Assembly (NCBI GenBank): GCA_015152555.1 | Contig: SUTS01000012.1 | Coordinates: 1 to 64,000, forward strand | Direction: 5' to 3' | DNA: 64,000 nt | Origin: Cyanobacteria bacterium SIG26 | GTDB lineage: Bacteria; Cyanobacteriota; Vampirovibrionia; Gastranaerophilales; Gastranaerophilaceae | Shown: one piece after another, positions 24,182 through 33,584 of the stretch | Position numbering within the stretch: position 1 is the stretch's first letter | Layout of the letters: every line of letters starts with the position of its first letter | Translations under genes and position numbers: made by a program | The notes under the pieces: generated by a model | Seen by the model: the letters and a program-made list of their open reading frames with translations, nothing else | Told to the model about the DNA's origin: nothing | The model's database searches: none

Positions 24182-25384
24182 TTAATTTCCCTCTGTTCTA
24201 ATTCTTTTAATTCTTTGTCTTGAAATATTTAATAAAATTCCAATCATGGCTAATGATACGACAATGGAAGTTCCCCCGTAACTAATGAACGGTAAAGTTA
24301 CCCCTGTTACCGGCATGAATGAGCTTGCTACTGACATGTTTAAAAATGCTTGAAATCCAAAGACAAATGTTATACCGATAGCCAGTAATTTCCCGTACAT
24401 ATCCGGGCAGCGTCTGGCGATTCGCATTCCCCTATGTACAAGTGCCATAAATAATCCAAGTACAAATATACTTCCTAAAAATCCAAATTCTTCTGCAATA
24501 ATTGCAAATATAAAATCGGTATGGCATTCGGGTAAATATGCTAATTTTTGTATGGATGCACCATATCCTGTGCCGCTAAAGCCTCCTGATGCAAATGCTA
24601 TAAGTGACTGTATGATGTTGTAACCTTTACCTTGAGCGTCACTTCCCGGATTTAACCAAACAGTTATTCTGTCCATTTGATAGCCTTGTAGTAGTTTTGG
24701 TAATTTTGTTGCTATGACAAACACAAGAGCTCCTAATCCCGCAAATATTGGTTGCCAAGGACCTTTACCTGCAATATATAATGCAAGTGTTGTCATACAA
24801 AGAATTATAGCCATACTCAAGTTTGGTTGTTTTAGTATTAAAAATATTATGAAAAGCATTGGGAGTATATAATTTAGTAAATTTCTCTTTGCAAAAATAC
24901 TTAAATCTATTTTATCTTTAAACATTGATGCTAAAAGCATACAAAATAACGGTTTTGCAAATTCAGATGGTTGAAGTTGCATAAAACCTAAATTTATCCA
25001 ACGTTTTGCCCCATTAATTTCTAATCCTAAAGAGGTAAATTTTACGATGGCTAAAAGTGCGACTACGAACCAAAGAAATTTTAAGTTATATTTTTCCAGC
25101 CTCTTGTAATCGTAATTAGCGAACCATGCCATAAGAAAAAAACCAATTGTCGCAAAAAATCCTTGTTTTAAAAGGAAAGATGCTAAATTGATGCCTTCTC
25201 TCATACATTTTGGAGCTGTAGTTGAAAAGATTGCTAAAAATCCTATGATAACTAAAAACACTACTATAATTATTAGTGATTTATCAGGAGGCGAAGTTAT
25301 ATCCCCGTTGCTTTTTTTTCTGCGACGTTGATCTTTGATTTCTCGTTGTTGTCTTTTGGGTGATTTATATTCTCGATAAGACAT
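24182..25384 (-). CDS. ftsW: Peptidoglycan glycosyltransferase FtsW
   Basis: A 400-residue SEDS-family polymerase with a basic cytoplasmic N-terminus (YREYKSPKRQQREIKDQRRRKKS) and about ten membrane segments. WINLGFMQLQPSEFAKP and GVTLPFISYGGTS are the SEDS signatures. Position beside murG and murD argues for FtsW (division) over RodA. The start at 25384 overlaps the end of murD by 20 bases; the frame opens as far as 25465, but that extension lies inside murD. Confidence 0.94.
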   Translation of the reverse strand: MSYREYKSPKRQQREIKDQRRRKKSNGDITSPPDKSLIIIVVFLVIIGFLAIFSTTAPKCMREGINLASFLLKQGFFATIGFFLMAWFANYDYKRLEKYNLKFLWFVVALLAIVKFTSLGLEINGAKRWINLGFMQLQPSEFAKPLFCMLLASMFKDKIDLSIFAKRNLLNYILPMLFIIFLILKQPNLSMAIILCMTTLALYIAGKGPWQPIFAGLGALVFVIATKLPKLLQGYQMDRITVWLNPGSDAQGKGYNIIQSLIAFASGGFSGTGYGASIQKLAYLPECHTDFIFAIIAEEFGFLGSIFVLGLFMALVHRGMRIARRCPDMYGKLLAIGITFVFGFQAFLNMSVASSFMPVTGVTLPFISYGGTSIVVSLAMIGILLNISRQRIKRIRTEGN

Positions 25385-26708
25385 ATTCCTTGAATACTTC
25401 TCCTCTGTTTTCATAGCTTGTAAACATATCAAAGCTTGCGCATGCCGGTGACAAAAGTACAACATCCGGTGATAATTCTATACCTTTATCAATTGCGTTT
25501 TGAATGGTTTTTTCTTTTATAATATTTGAAAAACCGTTGTTTTTGAGTGTTTGTTCAAATCTTTCTGTGGCTTCTCCTATTAAAATAACAGTATTTATAT
25601 GTTCTTTTACAGATTTACAAAATTCTGTTAAATCAGTGTTTTTATCTCTACCACCTGCAATTAGTACAACATCAGTGTTGCAAAATGAGTTTATTGCAAC
25701 GATAGCTGCTTCCGGATTTGTTGCTTTTGAATCGTTGTAAAATGTTATACCGTTAATTTGTGTCACTTTTTCCAGACGATGTTCAGGTGCTTGGAATGTT
25801 TTGATTCCTGTTTTAATGGTTTCATTATCAAGACCTGTTATTTTCGCACAAATTATTGCACACATAATATTTTGATAATTATGTTCTCCAATGAGTGGAC
25901 ACTCTTGTAATGAAATTATATCCTCACAAATCCCATCTTTTTTGTAGATAATCGTATTGTTTTCTATATAACAACAATTATCTCCTTCATTTTTTGCAAA
26001 TAAGAAAATTGTTCCTTCTGCTAGTTTTGAAAACTCCATAAGTTTTTCATCTTTTGCGTTCAGTACGCTATACATAGGAGCTTGTGGGTTTTTGAAAACT
26101 TTAGCTTTCGCGTTAAAGTAATTTTCAAGACCTTGGTGCCAGTCAATATGATCTGGTGTGAAATTTGTCCAAACTGAAATGAAAGGTTTGAGTGTCGGGC
26201 TCATTTCTAATTGATAAGAACTGGCTTCACAAATAAAATAATCTAAATCTTCATCTGCAAAATTGCAAGGAGGTTGTCCAATATTGCCGCAAGCTTTTGC
26301 CTTTAATTTTTGCGTTAAAATATGCGATGTTAGTGCAGTTGTAGTTGTTTTACCGTTTGTTCCTGTTATTACAATAAATGGAATATCGGATTCTTTATAA
26401 GCTAATTCTAATTCTGAAATTACAGGTATATTTTTTGATTTTAAATCTTGTATTATTTTGCTATGTGGAGGAATTCCCGGGCTTGTGATAGCAATATCTG
26501 CATGGTTAATGAAATCTTCACTATGTCCGCCATATTCAACATTAATACCTATATCTTTGAGCTCATATACTAAATGTAAGTTTTCTTGTGAAATTTCCTT
26601 CCCTTCAGAAAGGTAGACTTCCGCTCCGCGTTTTTTTGCTAATTTTGCAGCCGCGGTGCCACTTTTAGATAAACCTAAAACTAAAACTGTTTTACCTGAA
26701 ATCCCCAT
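25365..26708 (-). CDS. murD: UDP-MurNAc-L-alanine--D-glutamate ligase
   Basis: A 447-residue Mur ligase adding D-Glu. The N-terminal Rossmann domain (VLVLGLSKSGTAAAKL) binds the UDP moiety, VITGTNGKTTTTALTSH is the ATP loop, FICEASSYQLEMSP, WTNFTPDHIDWHQ and FYNDSKATNPEA are MurD-diagnostic, and LLSPACASFDMFTSYENRG is the C-terminal signature. It overlaps mraY by one base and ftsW by 20. Confidence 0.97.
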   Translation of the reverse strand: MGISGKTVLVLGLSKSGTAAAKLAKKRGAEVYLSEGKEISQENLHLVYELKDIGINVEYGGHSEDFINHADIAITSPGIPPHSKIIQDLKSKNIPVISELELAYKESDIPFIVITGTNGKTTTTALTSHILTQKLKAKACGNIGQPPCNFADEDLDYFICEASSYQLEMSPTLKPFISVWTNFTPDHIDWHQGLENYFNAKAKVFKNPQAPMYSVLNAKDEKLMEFSKLAEGTIFLFAKNEGDNCCYIENNTIIYKKDGICEDIISLQECPLIGEHNYQNIMCAIICAKITGLDNETIKTGIKTFQAPEHRLEKVTQINGITFYNDSKATNPEAAIVAINSFCNTDVVLIAGGRDKNTDLTEFCKSVKEHINTVILIGEATERFEQTLKNNGFSNIIKEKTIQNAIDKGIELSPDVVLLSPACASFDMFTSYENRGEVFKEYVLSRI

Positions 26709-27691
26709 TATAAAATACCTCTGCTAAATAGTTCAAATAATACTAATGCTGTTATTGAAAATATTAATGAAACAATAGAAAAAACGGTGACAACTTTTTT
26801 TTCGTTCCAACCTAAAAGTTCGAAATGATGATGTATCGGAGCCATTTTGAAAATTCTTTTTCCTGTTGTTCTGAAGCTCATAACTTGAAGAATTACTGAT
26901 AGCGTTTCTGTCACAAATATTGCCCCGATAAAGATAAGTAAAAATTCAAATTTTCCAAGAACGGCGATTGTTCCTAATATTCCACCAATTGCTAAGGAAC
27001 CTGTATCACCCATGAATACTTCGGCTTTAGGTTTGTTGTATTTTAAAAACCCGAGCAAGCTTCCTGCTACGGTTGCTGAAATTATTGCTAATTCAATTTC
27101 TCCCATCGCAAAAGAAATTAAAGCACATGCAATAAATGCCGGGATTCCGCAACCTGCAGCTAAACCGTCTAAACCGTCCGTAAGATTGTATGCATTAGAT
27201 GCTCCAGTTATGACAAAAACTGCGAAAAATGGGTAAAACCATTGTAAATCTATTGCCAATTTTCCGATAGTAAAAAAGCTTGCATTTGAATTATCTGACA
27301 TTACTAAAAATAGTGTAGGTAGTAGTGCTATTGCTATTTGTCGGAATAGTTTTCCCCGAGGGGTCAATCCATCATTTCCTTTGCCTTTTATTTTTATATA
27401 ATCATCTTGAAAGCCTGCGAATGTATAAAATATTAGGGTAATTAAGACAATAAGTGCTGTAGCTGTCATTTTTTGTGCTAACAATAGCGTGGTTGCAGAC
27501 GCCAAGATTATTGCACTAATTATAAATACTCCGCCAGTTGTTGGTGTACCTTGTTTTTTCGCGTGATTTCCCGGCGCAAGTTCTTTAACGTATTGGCCTA
27601 TAGTTCTTTTTTTTAGTATATCTATATAAGGTACTCCTAAAAGCATACATAATACTAATCCCAGCAAAAATGCTATTGTTATCATTATCAT
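26708..27691 (-). CDS. mraY: Phospho-MurNAc-pentapeptide transferase MraY
   Basis: A 327-residue polytopic membrane enzyme forming lipid I on undecaprenyl phosphate. HAKKQGTPTTGG, the Asp pair FQDDYIK, NAYNLTDGLDGLAAG, FMGDTGSLAIGG and MAPIHHHFELLGW are the conserved catalytic loops. The start overlaps the murF stop by 4 bases. Confidence 0.97.
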   Translation of the reverse strand: MIMITIAFLLGLVLCMLLGVPYIDILKKRTIGQYVKELAPGNHAKKQGTPTTGGVFIISAIILASATTLLLAQKMTATALIVLITLIFYTFAGFQDDYIKIKGKGNDGLTPRGKLFRQIAIALLPTLFLVMSDNSNASFFTIGKLAIDLQWFYPFFAVFVITGASNAYNLTDGLDGLAAGCGIPAFIACALISFAMGEIELAIISATVAGSLLGFLKYNKPKAEVFMGDTGSLAIGGILGTIAVLGKFEFLLIFIGAIFVTETLSVILQVMSFRTTGKRIFKMAPIHHHFELLGWNEKKVVTVFSIVSLIFSITALVLFELFSRGIL

Positions 27692-29028
27692 TTTTTACAT
27701 ATTCCTCTTTTTATATTTTCTAAAATTTGTTCAAATTTCATTGAACGAGATGCCTTCAAGAATATTGTATAACTGTTATTTAGATTTTCAAGAATGTAAC
27801 AGGATACATCTTCGATTGAGTTAAAATGAATAGCTTCAATCTTATTATTAGTAAGGCTTTTATTAATTTCTTTTGATAGGTCACCTACTGTCAAATACTT
27901 AACTTTTTTATTAAGTTTACTTAAGAAAACCCCGACTTGCTTGTGGTATTCTTTTTCATTTTCTCCAAGTTCGCCCATATCCCCAAGTACAACTACTGGG
28001 TTTTTGTATAGCTCGATAAAAGTTTTAACAGAAGCTTTCATCGAGTCAGGGTTTGCGTTGTAGCTATCGTTTATGAACTTTATTCCACAAATGTTTTCTA
28101 TTTCCCAACGTTTTTCAATCGGTTTATAAGAACGTAGTCCACGTTTGATTTCTTCACTTGTCATCCCAAGTTTATGCCCAAGTTCAATTGCAGCTAAGGC
28201 ATTTTCAATGTTATAATCACCCTCAACATTTAATTCATAAATTTCTGTTTTATATTCAAATTTTGAGTATGATGGAGCTTTTTCTAATATTTTAACGTCA
28301 TTAAGAGTGTAATAGCAGGTTTCTCCGCTAAAATTGTTGTGTCTTTTTATTATTTCTTGATTATTAGCAATTAGAGTTCCGTTTGTTTTTAAACCTTTTG
28401 TAATTTCGCATTTTGCAATTGCAATATTGTCCAAAGAACCTAATCGACCGACATGAGCGGTTCCGGAGTTTGTGATTATTGCAAAATCCGGATTTAAGTG
28501 TGTCGAAATTAATTCTATTTCGCCTAATCCTCTCATTCCCATTTCTACAATTAATGCTTGGGTGTCTGCGGGCATTGTTAATACCGTTTGGCAAAATCCT
28601 ATTTCATTATTGTGATTGGAGTATGTTTTATGAGTGTTAAACTTTTCTTTTAATACAGAATATACGATTTCTTTAGTTGTAGTTTTTCCGGAGCTTCCTG
28701 TTATACCCACCGTAATTGGGGCGATTTTTGTTTTGTAATATTTTGCGAGTTTTAAATAGTAATCCAAAGTGTTTTGAGTTTTTATAACTATTTGAGCTTT
28801 GTCATACACTTTTTCTTCCGAGGTAATATAACCCACAGCACCTGCATTTAGGGCCTGTTCTATAAATAATTCGCCGTCAAAGTTAGCACCTTTAAGGGGT
28901 AAATAGATGTCTCCATTTTGGATAGTTCTGGTATCTGTAGAAATCCCGTAATCGACAGAATTGTTTTCTATATCCCTAAGTATTATTGCCCCTGTTGAAT
29001 TTATTAATTCTTCTTTCTTAAACCTCAT
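27688..29028 (-). CDS. murF: UDP-MurNAc-tripeptide--D-Ala-D-Ala ligase
   Basis: A 446-residue MurF. Contains DTRTIQNGDIYLPLKGANFDG, the ATP loop GITGSSGKTTTKE, HNNEIGFCQT, EMGMRGLGEIE, TNSGTAHVG, FINDSYNANPDSMKAS and LGDMGELGE. First gene of the minus-strand wall row. No Shine-Dalgarno is seen. TATTAT ends 7 bases before the ATG, suggesting a leaderless or near-leaderless message, although no good -35 box is visible. Divergent from rplU. Confidence 0.97.
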   Translation of the reverse strand: MRFKKEELINSTGAIILRDIENNSVDYGISTDTRTIQNGDIYLPLKGANFDGELFIEQALNAGAVGYITSEEKVYDKAQIVIKTQNTLDYYLKLAKYYKTKIAPITVGITGSSGKTTTKEIVYSVLKEKFNTHKTYSNHNNEIGFCQTVLTMPADTQALIVEMGMRGLGEIELISTHLNPDFAIITNSGTAHVGRLGSLDNIAIAKCEITKGLKTNGTLIANNQEIIKRHNNFSGETCYYTLNDVKILEKAPSYSKFEYKTEIYELNVEGDYNIENALAAIELGHKLGMTSEEIKRGLRSYKPIEKRWEIENICGIKFINDSYNANPDSMKASVKTFIELYKNPVVVLGDMGELGENEKEYHKQVGVFLSKLNKKVKYLTVGDLSKEINKSLTNNKIEAIHFNSIEDVSCYILENLNNSYTIFLKASRSMKFEQILENIKRGICKK

Positions 29029-29088
29029 ATTTTAATAATACTGCAAAAGTTCTTCTTGGGCTATAACGTTAATAAATATTAAAACTAC

Positions 29089-29117
29089 TTGACATTGACT
29101 TTTGACTGGGTGATAAT
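29089..29117 (+). promoter_or_regulatory. Promoter of rplU-rpmA
   Basis: Perfect TTGACA (29089-29094), 17-base spacer, GATAAT (29112-29117). It gives a leader of about 72 bases containing short complementary runs (ACCCC/GGGTT), possibly a ribosomal-protein autoregulatory leader; no defined structure could be assigned. Confidence 0.7.
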
Positions 29118-29196
29118 TGCTATACGTGATTACTCGGGTCACTCGTTTATAAAACCCCAATAGGGTTACGATACCCACAAGCGAAAGGAAATATAA

Positions 29197-29547
29197 ATGT
29201 ACGCAATTATTGAAACCGGCGGAAAACAATACCAAGTAGAGGAAGGTCGCTACGTTGATATTGAACTATTAGACGGTGAAGCAGATTCAAAAGTTGTTTT
29301 TGACAACATCGTTATGATTGTAAACGGTAAAAAATCTAAAGTAGGACAACCTTATGTTTCAGGTGCTTCTGCTGAAGGTAAAATTATGATGAACGGTAAA
29401 GCTAAGAAAATTATCGTTTACAAACAAAGACCTAAAAAAGGTTACAGAAAAAAACAAGGCCACAGACAAAACTTTACAAGAGTTATGATTTCTAAAATCA
29501 GAACTTCAGCTAAGAAATCTGCGGCAGAAGAAACAGCTGCTGAATAA
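29197..29547 (+). CDS. rplU: 50S ribosomal protein L21
   Basis: A 116-residue L21 (usual ~103) with the canonical start [16 protein letters not shown] and the rRNA-contact region [21 protein letters not shown]. The extra C-terminal residues are Ala/Glu/Lys-rich ([12 protein letters not shown]). AAAGGAAA precedes the ATG. Codon choice is cleaner than in most neighbours, as expected for high expression. Partner of rpmA, 49 bases downstream. Confidence 0.98.
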   Translation: MYAIIETGGKQYQVEEGRYVDIELLDGEADSKVVFDNIVMIVNGKKSKVGQPYVSGASAEGKIMMNGKAKKIIVYKQRPKKGYRKKQGHRQNFTRVMISKIRTSAKKSAAEETAAE

Positions 29548-29596
29548 GTAGCCTATCGTATAAGTACAACAGTTAGTAAAAAGGAGAAAATGAAAA

Positions 29597-29851
29597 ATGG
29601 CACATAAGAAAGGGATGGGATCTACCCGTAACGGCCGTGACTCCGAAGCTAAGCGTTTAGGCGTTAAGAAATTCGGCGGAGAAGTTGTTAAAGCTGGTAA
29701 TATCCTTGTTAGACAAAGAGGAACTAAAATTCACCCTGGTAACAATGTTGGTATCGGTTCAGATGATACATTATTTGCATTGATTGACGGTGTGGTAAAA
29801 TTCGAACCTCACAGACGTGACAGAAAACAAGTTAGTGTTTACGCAGTGTAG
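29597..29851 (+). CDS. rpmA: 50S ribosomal protein L27
   Basis: An 84-residue L27 with [28 protein letters not shown], the N-terminal arm that reaches the peptidyl-transferase centre, and [16 protein letters not shown]. It begins directly with AHKK and has no cleavable N-terminal extension of the Firmicutes type. AAGGAG lies 10-11 bases before the ATG. The gene is closed by a strong terminator. Confidence 0.98.
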   Translation: MAHKKGMGSTRNGRDSEAKRLGVKKFGGEVVKAGNILVRQRGTKIHPGNNVGIGSDDTLFALIDGVVKFEPHRRDRKQVSVYAV

Positions 29852-29870
29852 TTTGATTTAAAGAATAAAT

Positions 29871-29907
29871 AAATAGGGACAAGTTAATTACTAACTTGTC
29901 CCTATTT
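29871..29907. terminator. Bidirectional terminator between rpmA and the 99-residue protein
   Basis: A 16-base perfect stem (29871-29886 with 29892-29907) around a 5-base loop, with A-runs on the left and T-runs on the right so that it can work for both converging genes. Confidence 0.9.
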
Positions 29908-29921
29908 AATATGCTATACTT

Positions 29922-30221
29922 TTAGTCACAAAATAAAGCTTCTTGTTTATCTAAAGCTTTGTCTAAATGTGCATAAGTCGTATATTCTTCATCTGTAGGA
30001 TTAAGTTGCCCGAAATTACCGTATTTTGGAGCTTCGAAATCAAAATGTGGCAAAAGCTCTACTAATCCCGGAATTTGTTTTTCTACGATAATACCGTTGT
30101 TTGCAGTATTTGCAAATCCATCTCCAAATGCGGCAATTTTTTGCTCGTTTTTGACGATGTTGTTAAACCCAATTAGTTTGGCTTGATTGATGTTATTTGT
30201 ACCTTCAATTCTGTGACTCAT
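29922..30221 (-). CDS. Small hypothetical protein
   Basis: A 99-residue soluble protein, not recognised. It is acidic, with no membrane segment or cysteine cluster (one Cys near the end). Sequence such as AAFGDGFANTANNGIIV followed by PGLVELLPHFDF suggests a small extended or partly ordered protein. GGAGAG lies 6 bases before the ATG. It is isolated between the rpmA terminator and dapL. Style (Asn-rich start) resembles the 72-residue protein at 57333-57551. Confidence 0.7.
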   Translation of the reverse strand: MSHRIEGTNNINQAKLIGFNNIVKNEQKIAAFGDGFANTANNGIIVEKQIPGLVELLPHFDFEAPKYGNFGQLNPTDEEYTTYAHLDKALDKQEALFCD

Positions 30222-30306
30222 AGATTCTCTCCATATTACTCTCTATGATTTAATAAAGTTTTTTTGAATGTCATATTTTCACAGAATATGTATAATGTAA
30301 CATTTC

Positions 30307-31488
30307 TTAATTAAGAAGTTTATCTAATCTTTCAGCGGCTTCTTGTGTGTTTTCACGGCTGCCGAATGATGTCAATCTAAAGTAGCCTTCTCCGTTTTTA
30401 CCAAATCCGGATCCCGGTGTTCCAACAATTTGTACGTTTTCTAATAAGTAGTCAAAGAATTCCCAAGAAGTCATATTGTTTGGACATTTTAGCCAAATGT
30501 AAGGTGATTGTTTCCCGCCAATATGCCAAATGTTGTGTTTCTTTAAAACGTCAGATATAATTTTTGCATTTTCTTTGTAGTAGTTTAAGTTTTCTTGGAT
30601 TTCTTTTTGACCTTCTTTTGTAAATACTGCTTCTGCTCCGCGTTGGATTATGTATGGAACGCCGTTAAATTTTGTTGTTTGGCGGCGTAACCACATTTTA
30701 TTTATATTTACATTTTCAAATTCAAGGTCTTTTGGCACTACTGTATAGCCACATCTTGTGCCTGTGAATCCTGCCGTTTTAGATAATGAACAAAATTCTA
30801 TCGCACAAGTTTTTGCACCATCTATTTCAAAAATACTTCTTGGTAATGTTTCGTCAGTTATAAAACATTCATAAGCACTGTCAAATAAAATAATAGCATT
30901 ATTGTTATTTGCATAATCAATCCAAGCTTTCAATTGGTCTTTATTGTATACGGCACCGGTCGGATTGTTTGGTGAACATAAGTAAATAATATCTGCTTTA
31001 ATTGTAGTGTCAGGTAATGGTAGAAAGTTATTGTCAGCGTTAGCGTTTGCGTAAATAATCTTTCTGCCGGCCATAGTATTTGTGTCCACATATACCGGAT
31101 AAACAGGATCCGGAACAAGTACAGTGTTATCAAAGTCGAATAAATCCAAAATGTTACCTAAATCAGACTTTGCACCATCAGAAATAAAGATTTCATCTAA
31201 ATCTAAAACAACATTATGAGATAAATAGTATTGTTGAATTTTTGTTTTTAAAAAATCATAACCTTGCTCAGGGCCGTAACCTCTAAATGTTTCTTTTATT
31301 CCCATTTCATCAGCCGCTGCTTTAATAGCTTCAACAACAGTTTTGCACAAAGGTAATGTAACGTCACCAATCCCTAATCTGATAATCTTTTTATCTGTGT
31401 TATTTTGCGCAAATTCATTTACTTTTTTAGCAATTGTTGAAAACAAATAACTTTCTGCTATATTTTGATAATTTTTATTAATATTCAT
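30307..31488 (-). CDS. dapL: LL-diaminopimelate aminotransferase
   Basis: A 393-residue PLP enzyme making LL-diaminopimelate directly from tetrahydrodipicolinate, a lysine/wall shortcut shared by plants, cyanobacteria, chlamydiae and some anaerobes. RLGIGDVTLPLC, FRGYGPEQGYDFL, ISDGAKSDLGNIL, DPVYPVYVDTN, CSPNNPTGAVY, SLSKTAGFTGTRCGY (PLP lysine) and the C-terminal GFGKNGEGYFRLTSFGSRENT all match DapL. GGGAG precedes the ATG. A palindromic operator-like site lies about 50 bases upstream. Confidence 0.96.
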   Translation of the reverse strand: MNINKNYQNIAESYLFSTIAKKVNEFAQNNTDKKIIRLGIGDVTLPLCKTVVEAIKAAADEMGIKETFRGYGPEQGYDFLKTKIQQYYLSHNVVLDLDEIFISDGAKSDLGNILDLFDFDNTVLVPDPVYPVYVDTNTMAGRKIIYANANADNNFLPLPDTTIKADIIYLCSPNNPTGAVYNKDQLKAWIDYANNNNAIILFDSAYECFITDETLPRSIFEIDGAKTCAIEFCSLSKTAGFTGTRCGYTVVPKDLEFENVNINKMWLRRQTTKFNGVPYIIQRGAEAVFTKEGQKEIQENLNYYKENAKIISDVLKKHNIWHIGGKQSPYIWLKCPNNMTSWEFFDYLLENVQIVGTPGSGFGKNGEGYFRLTSFGSRENTQEAAERLDKLLN

Positions 31489-31538
31489 TTTAATATACTC
31501 CCTGATCTTATTTCTATGCTTTTTATATTATAAAACAT

Positions 31539-31559
31539 ATTTACAACATTGTTGTAAAT
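31539..31559. promoter_or_regulatory. Operator-like palindrome upstream of dapL
   Basis: ATTTACAACA, one central T, TGTTGTAAAT: a perfect 10-base inverted repeat in the divergent region between dapL and the kinase gene. On the dapL strand a TATAAT box follows it closely, so a repressor bound here would cover the -35 to spacer region. The regulator is not identified. Confidence 0.55.
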
Positions 31560-31677
31560 GTAAAATTATATTTACTTATTTTAACATTTTGACAAAAAAT
31601 ATTTTATTTCGGATTTTATTTTGATATAGTCATAGGAAAGACTATCTGTGTAGTAATGAAATTTAAAAAAGGAAGTT

Positions 31678-32562
31678 ATGGCAGAATATATCTTAGAAAA
31701 AACAAAAACGCAAAATGGTTTATTTACGCGTAAAATGTATGTTTCTACTCCGTTTAATAGAGTTCAAGCTGTAGAAGAAAGATTGAAAAGAATATTTGAA
31801 GATGAATTAAAATCAGAAGGGTCAATTTTAGTAAGTTATAAGCCTGAAGTTTTGTCAAAGTTGGCGAAATATTTGTCAGGACAAATTTCTCGCGCAGCTT
31901 CTATTGGTATTGCAGGTGAAACTGCCAGTGGAAAGTCAACTATTACACTTGATATTATTGATACAATTAAATCATTTGCTACAGAGTTTGAAATTGAAGA
32001 TGTTATAACCCGAGTTAATACGGATGATTATTACTACGATAGATCTGAAATGGTTAAAGCTGCCGGGAGTTTTGCGGAGTTTGCGAAAAATTATGATTTA
32101 GATGTTCCGCAAGCTTTAGAATTAGAATTGATGAGCAAACATATAAAACAGTTATTGGCAGGTGAATCCGTACTGCTTCCAAAATATGATATGTCAGGTA
32201 CGGCATTACGTTTTGATGATTTTACTCCTGCAAGTCCTTCAAAAATAATTATTTCAGAAGGTTTGTTTGCCTTAACTGAAAAAATTAAAGATGCGTTTGA
32301 TTTTAAAATTTATGTAGATGTTAAACCAGAAGTTCAAAAAGAAAGATTTTTTGTTCGCGCTGAAGAAAGAGGGTTAGGCGAATCTGCAGACGGAATTTAT
32401 CAAAATGCATCTCAGAAGGCTGAAATATATATCAGACCGTGCAAAACAGAAGCGGATATTGTTCTTTCCGGAGAAGCTGTACGTGCAAGGTATAAAGCTT
32501 TTATGAACAAACTTATTTCTATTGCTCAACAAGAAAATTTTAGAAATAAGATTATAATGTAG
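31678..32562 (+). CDS. Uridine-kinase/phosphoribulokinase-family ATPase
   Basis: A 294-residue P-loop kinase. GIAGETASGKSTIT (about residues 79-92) is the ATP loop, NTDDYYYDRSEM matches the uridine-kinase DDFY segment, DVPQAL the following DxPxA motif, and ISEGLFAL the Walker-B/EG(I/L) segment. A ~75-residue N-terminal extension is not part of the kinase core. Uridine/cytidine kinase is the natural guess, but the extension and divergence leave the substrate open. AAGGAAG sits just before the ATG. It is divergent from dapL across the palindrome. Confidence 0.85.
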   Translation: MAEYILEKTKTQNGLFTRKMYVSTPFNRVQAVEERLKRIFEDELKSEGSILVSYKPEVLSKLAKYLSGQISRAASIGIAGETASGKSTITLDIIDTIKSFATEFEIEDVITRVNTDDYYYDRSEMVKAAGSFAEFAKNYDLDVPQALELELMSKHIKQLLAGESVLLPKYDMSGTALRFDDFTPASPSKIIISEGLFALTEKIKDAFDFKIYVDVKPEVQKERFFVRAEERGLGESADGIYQNASQKAEIYIRPCKTEADIVLSGEAVRARYKAFMNKLISIAQQENFRNKIIM

Positions 32563-32672
32563 TTTTCTGTTAAGATATATAACTGGATATATTTTTTATC
32601 TTTTTAAATATCTTTTTTTTTGTTACCATGGATCAAGTGATACTTAATATAATTATTTGATTACCTTTTAGA

Positions 32673-33584
32673 ATGAATATAAATAGTTTGCATAATCATC
32701 CGGTATCGAGTACTAATTATTGGATTTTTCCGGTTGATAATAATAAAAATAACTGTGTAAATAATGATTGTAAGTATGTAGACCCTTTGGCAAAATGGCC
32801 TTTACGTGGCTTGGGGTATACTAATGATATCGGTATTGCAATAAATGAGATTGCGCCAACTGCAGCAAGACTGTTTTGGGTTCCTGCTCTGTTATATTTT
32901 GGAGCAGATGTTTATGATAAATATAAAAATAAGGGTAATAAATATGATCCAAATGCTAATAGGGCTTTTTCTCAAGCTATATTTCAAGCAATGGCCAGTA
33001 TAGTTTTGCCGACTGTTTCCGGACACGTTGGTCAAAGTGTTTTTGCTGAGCTTGCAAGATTTAAAAAAGCAAAATTATCTACTAATGCAAAGGAGCAAAC
33101 TTTACGTTATATTATGGCACACGCTGCTGGTCACGAAATCTTTGTTGATGGTGTTGAGAAAGATAATGCTCGCGAAATGTTCGATAAGAGATTTGGTATT
33201 TTTTACGACAAAAAGCAAAGGTATTATAAGAAAAATAATTTATTTTCAAAAACTTGGGATTTTTTACTTGCTAATTCTCAGAAGGGTGCTATTGCAAAAT
33301 CAGATGAAAATCTTTTAAAAACTTATGCAAAAGAGCAGTTTGATGAGTTATTGACAAAATGTTCTGATATGAATATGTTAAAGAAAGTAGTTGATAAAAA
33401 AATATTTAAACTAAAATCGTGGAAGTCATTGGGAGCTTTTACATTCTTGCTTATGAGTGTAAAGCCTATTGATGAATTCGTTGAAAATATCTTAATTAAA
33501 CAAGTTGTCGAACCTCAAGTTGATAAAATTGATTTTAGTAAAGTTACTATTTCAAATTTTATAAAGTCAAAGGAGCTAACTTAG
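32673..33584 (+). CDS. Lineage-type hypothetical membrane-associated protein
   Basis: A 303-residue protein, not recognised. The N-terminus is Asn/His-rich (NINSLHNHPVSSTN). Hydrophobic patches occur at about residues 62-80 (APTAARLFWVPALLYFGA) and 99-115 (AIFQAMASIVLPTVSGHVG), with another near 245-258; the rest is Lys-rich and helical. A TATAAT box lies about 20 bases before the ATG and there is no Shine-Dalgarno. Ends share 4 bases with the convergent TPR gene. Probably belongs with the proteins at 11461 and 54216. Confidence 0.75.
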   Translation: MNINSLHNHPVSSTNYWIFPVDNNKNNCVNNDCKYVDPLAKWPLRGLGYTNDIGIAINEIAPTAARLFWVPALLYFGADVYDKYKNKGNKYDPNANRAFSQAIFQAMASIVLPTVSGHVGQSVFAELARFKKAKLSTNAKEQTLRYIMAHAAGHEIFVDGVEKDNAREMFDKRFGIFYDKKQRYYKKNNLFSKTWDFLLANSQKGAIAKSDENLLKTYAKEQFDELLTKCSDMNMLKKVVDKKIFKLKSWKSLGAFTFLLMSVKPIDEFVENILIKQVVEPQVDKIDFSKVTISNFIKSKELT

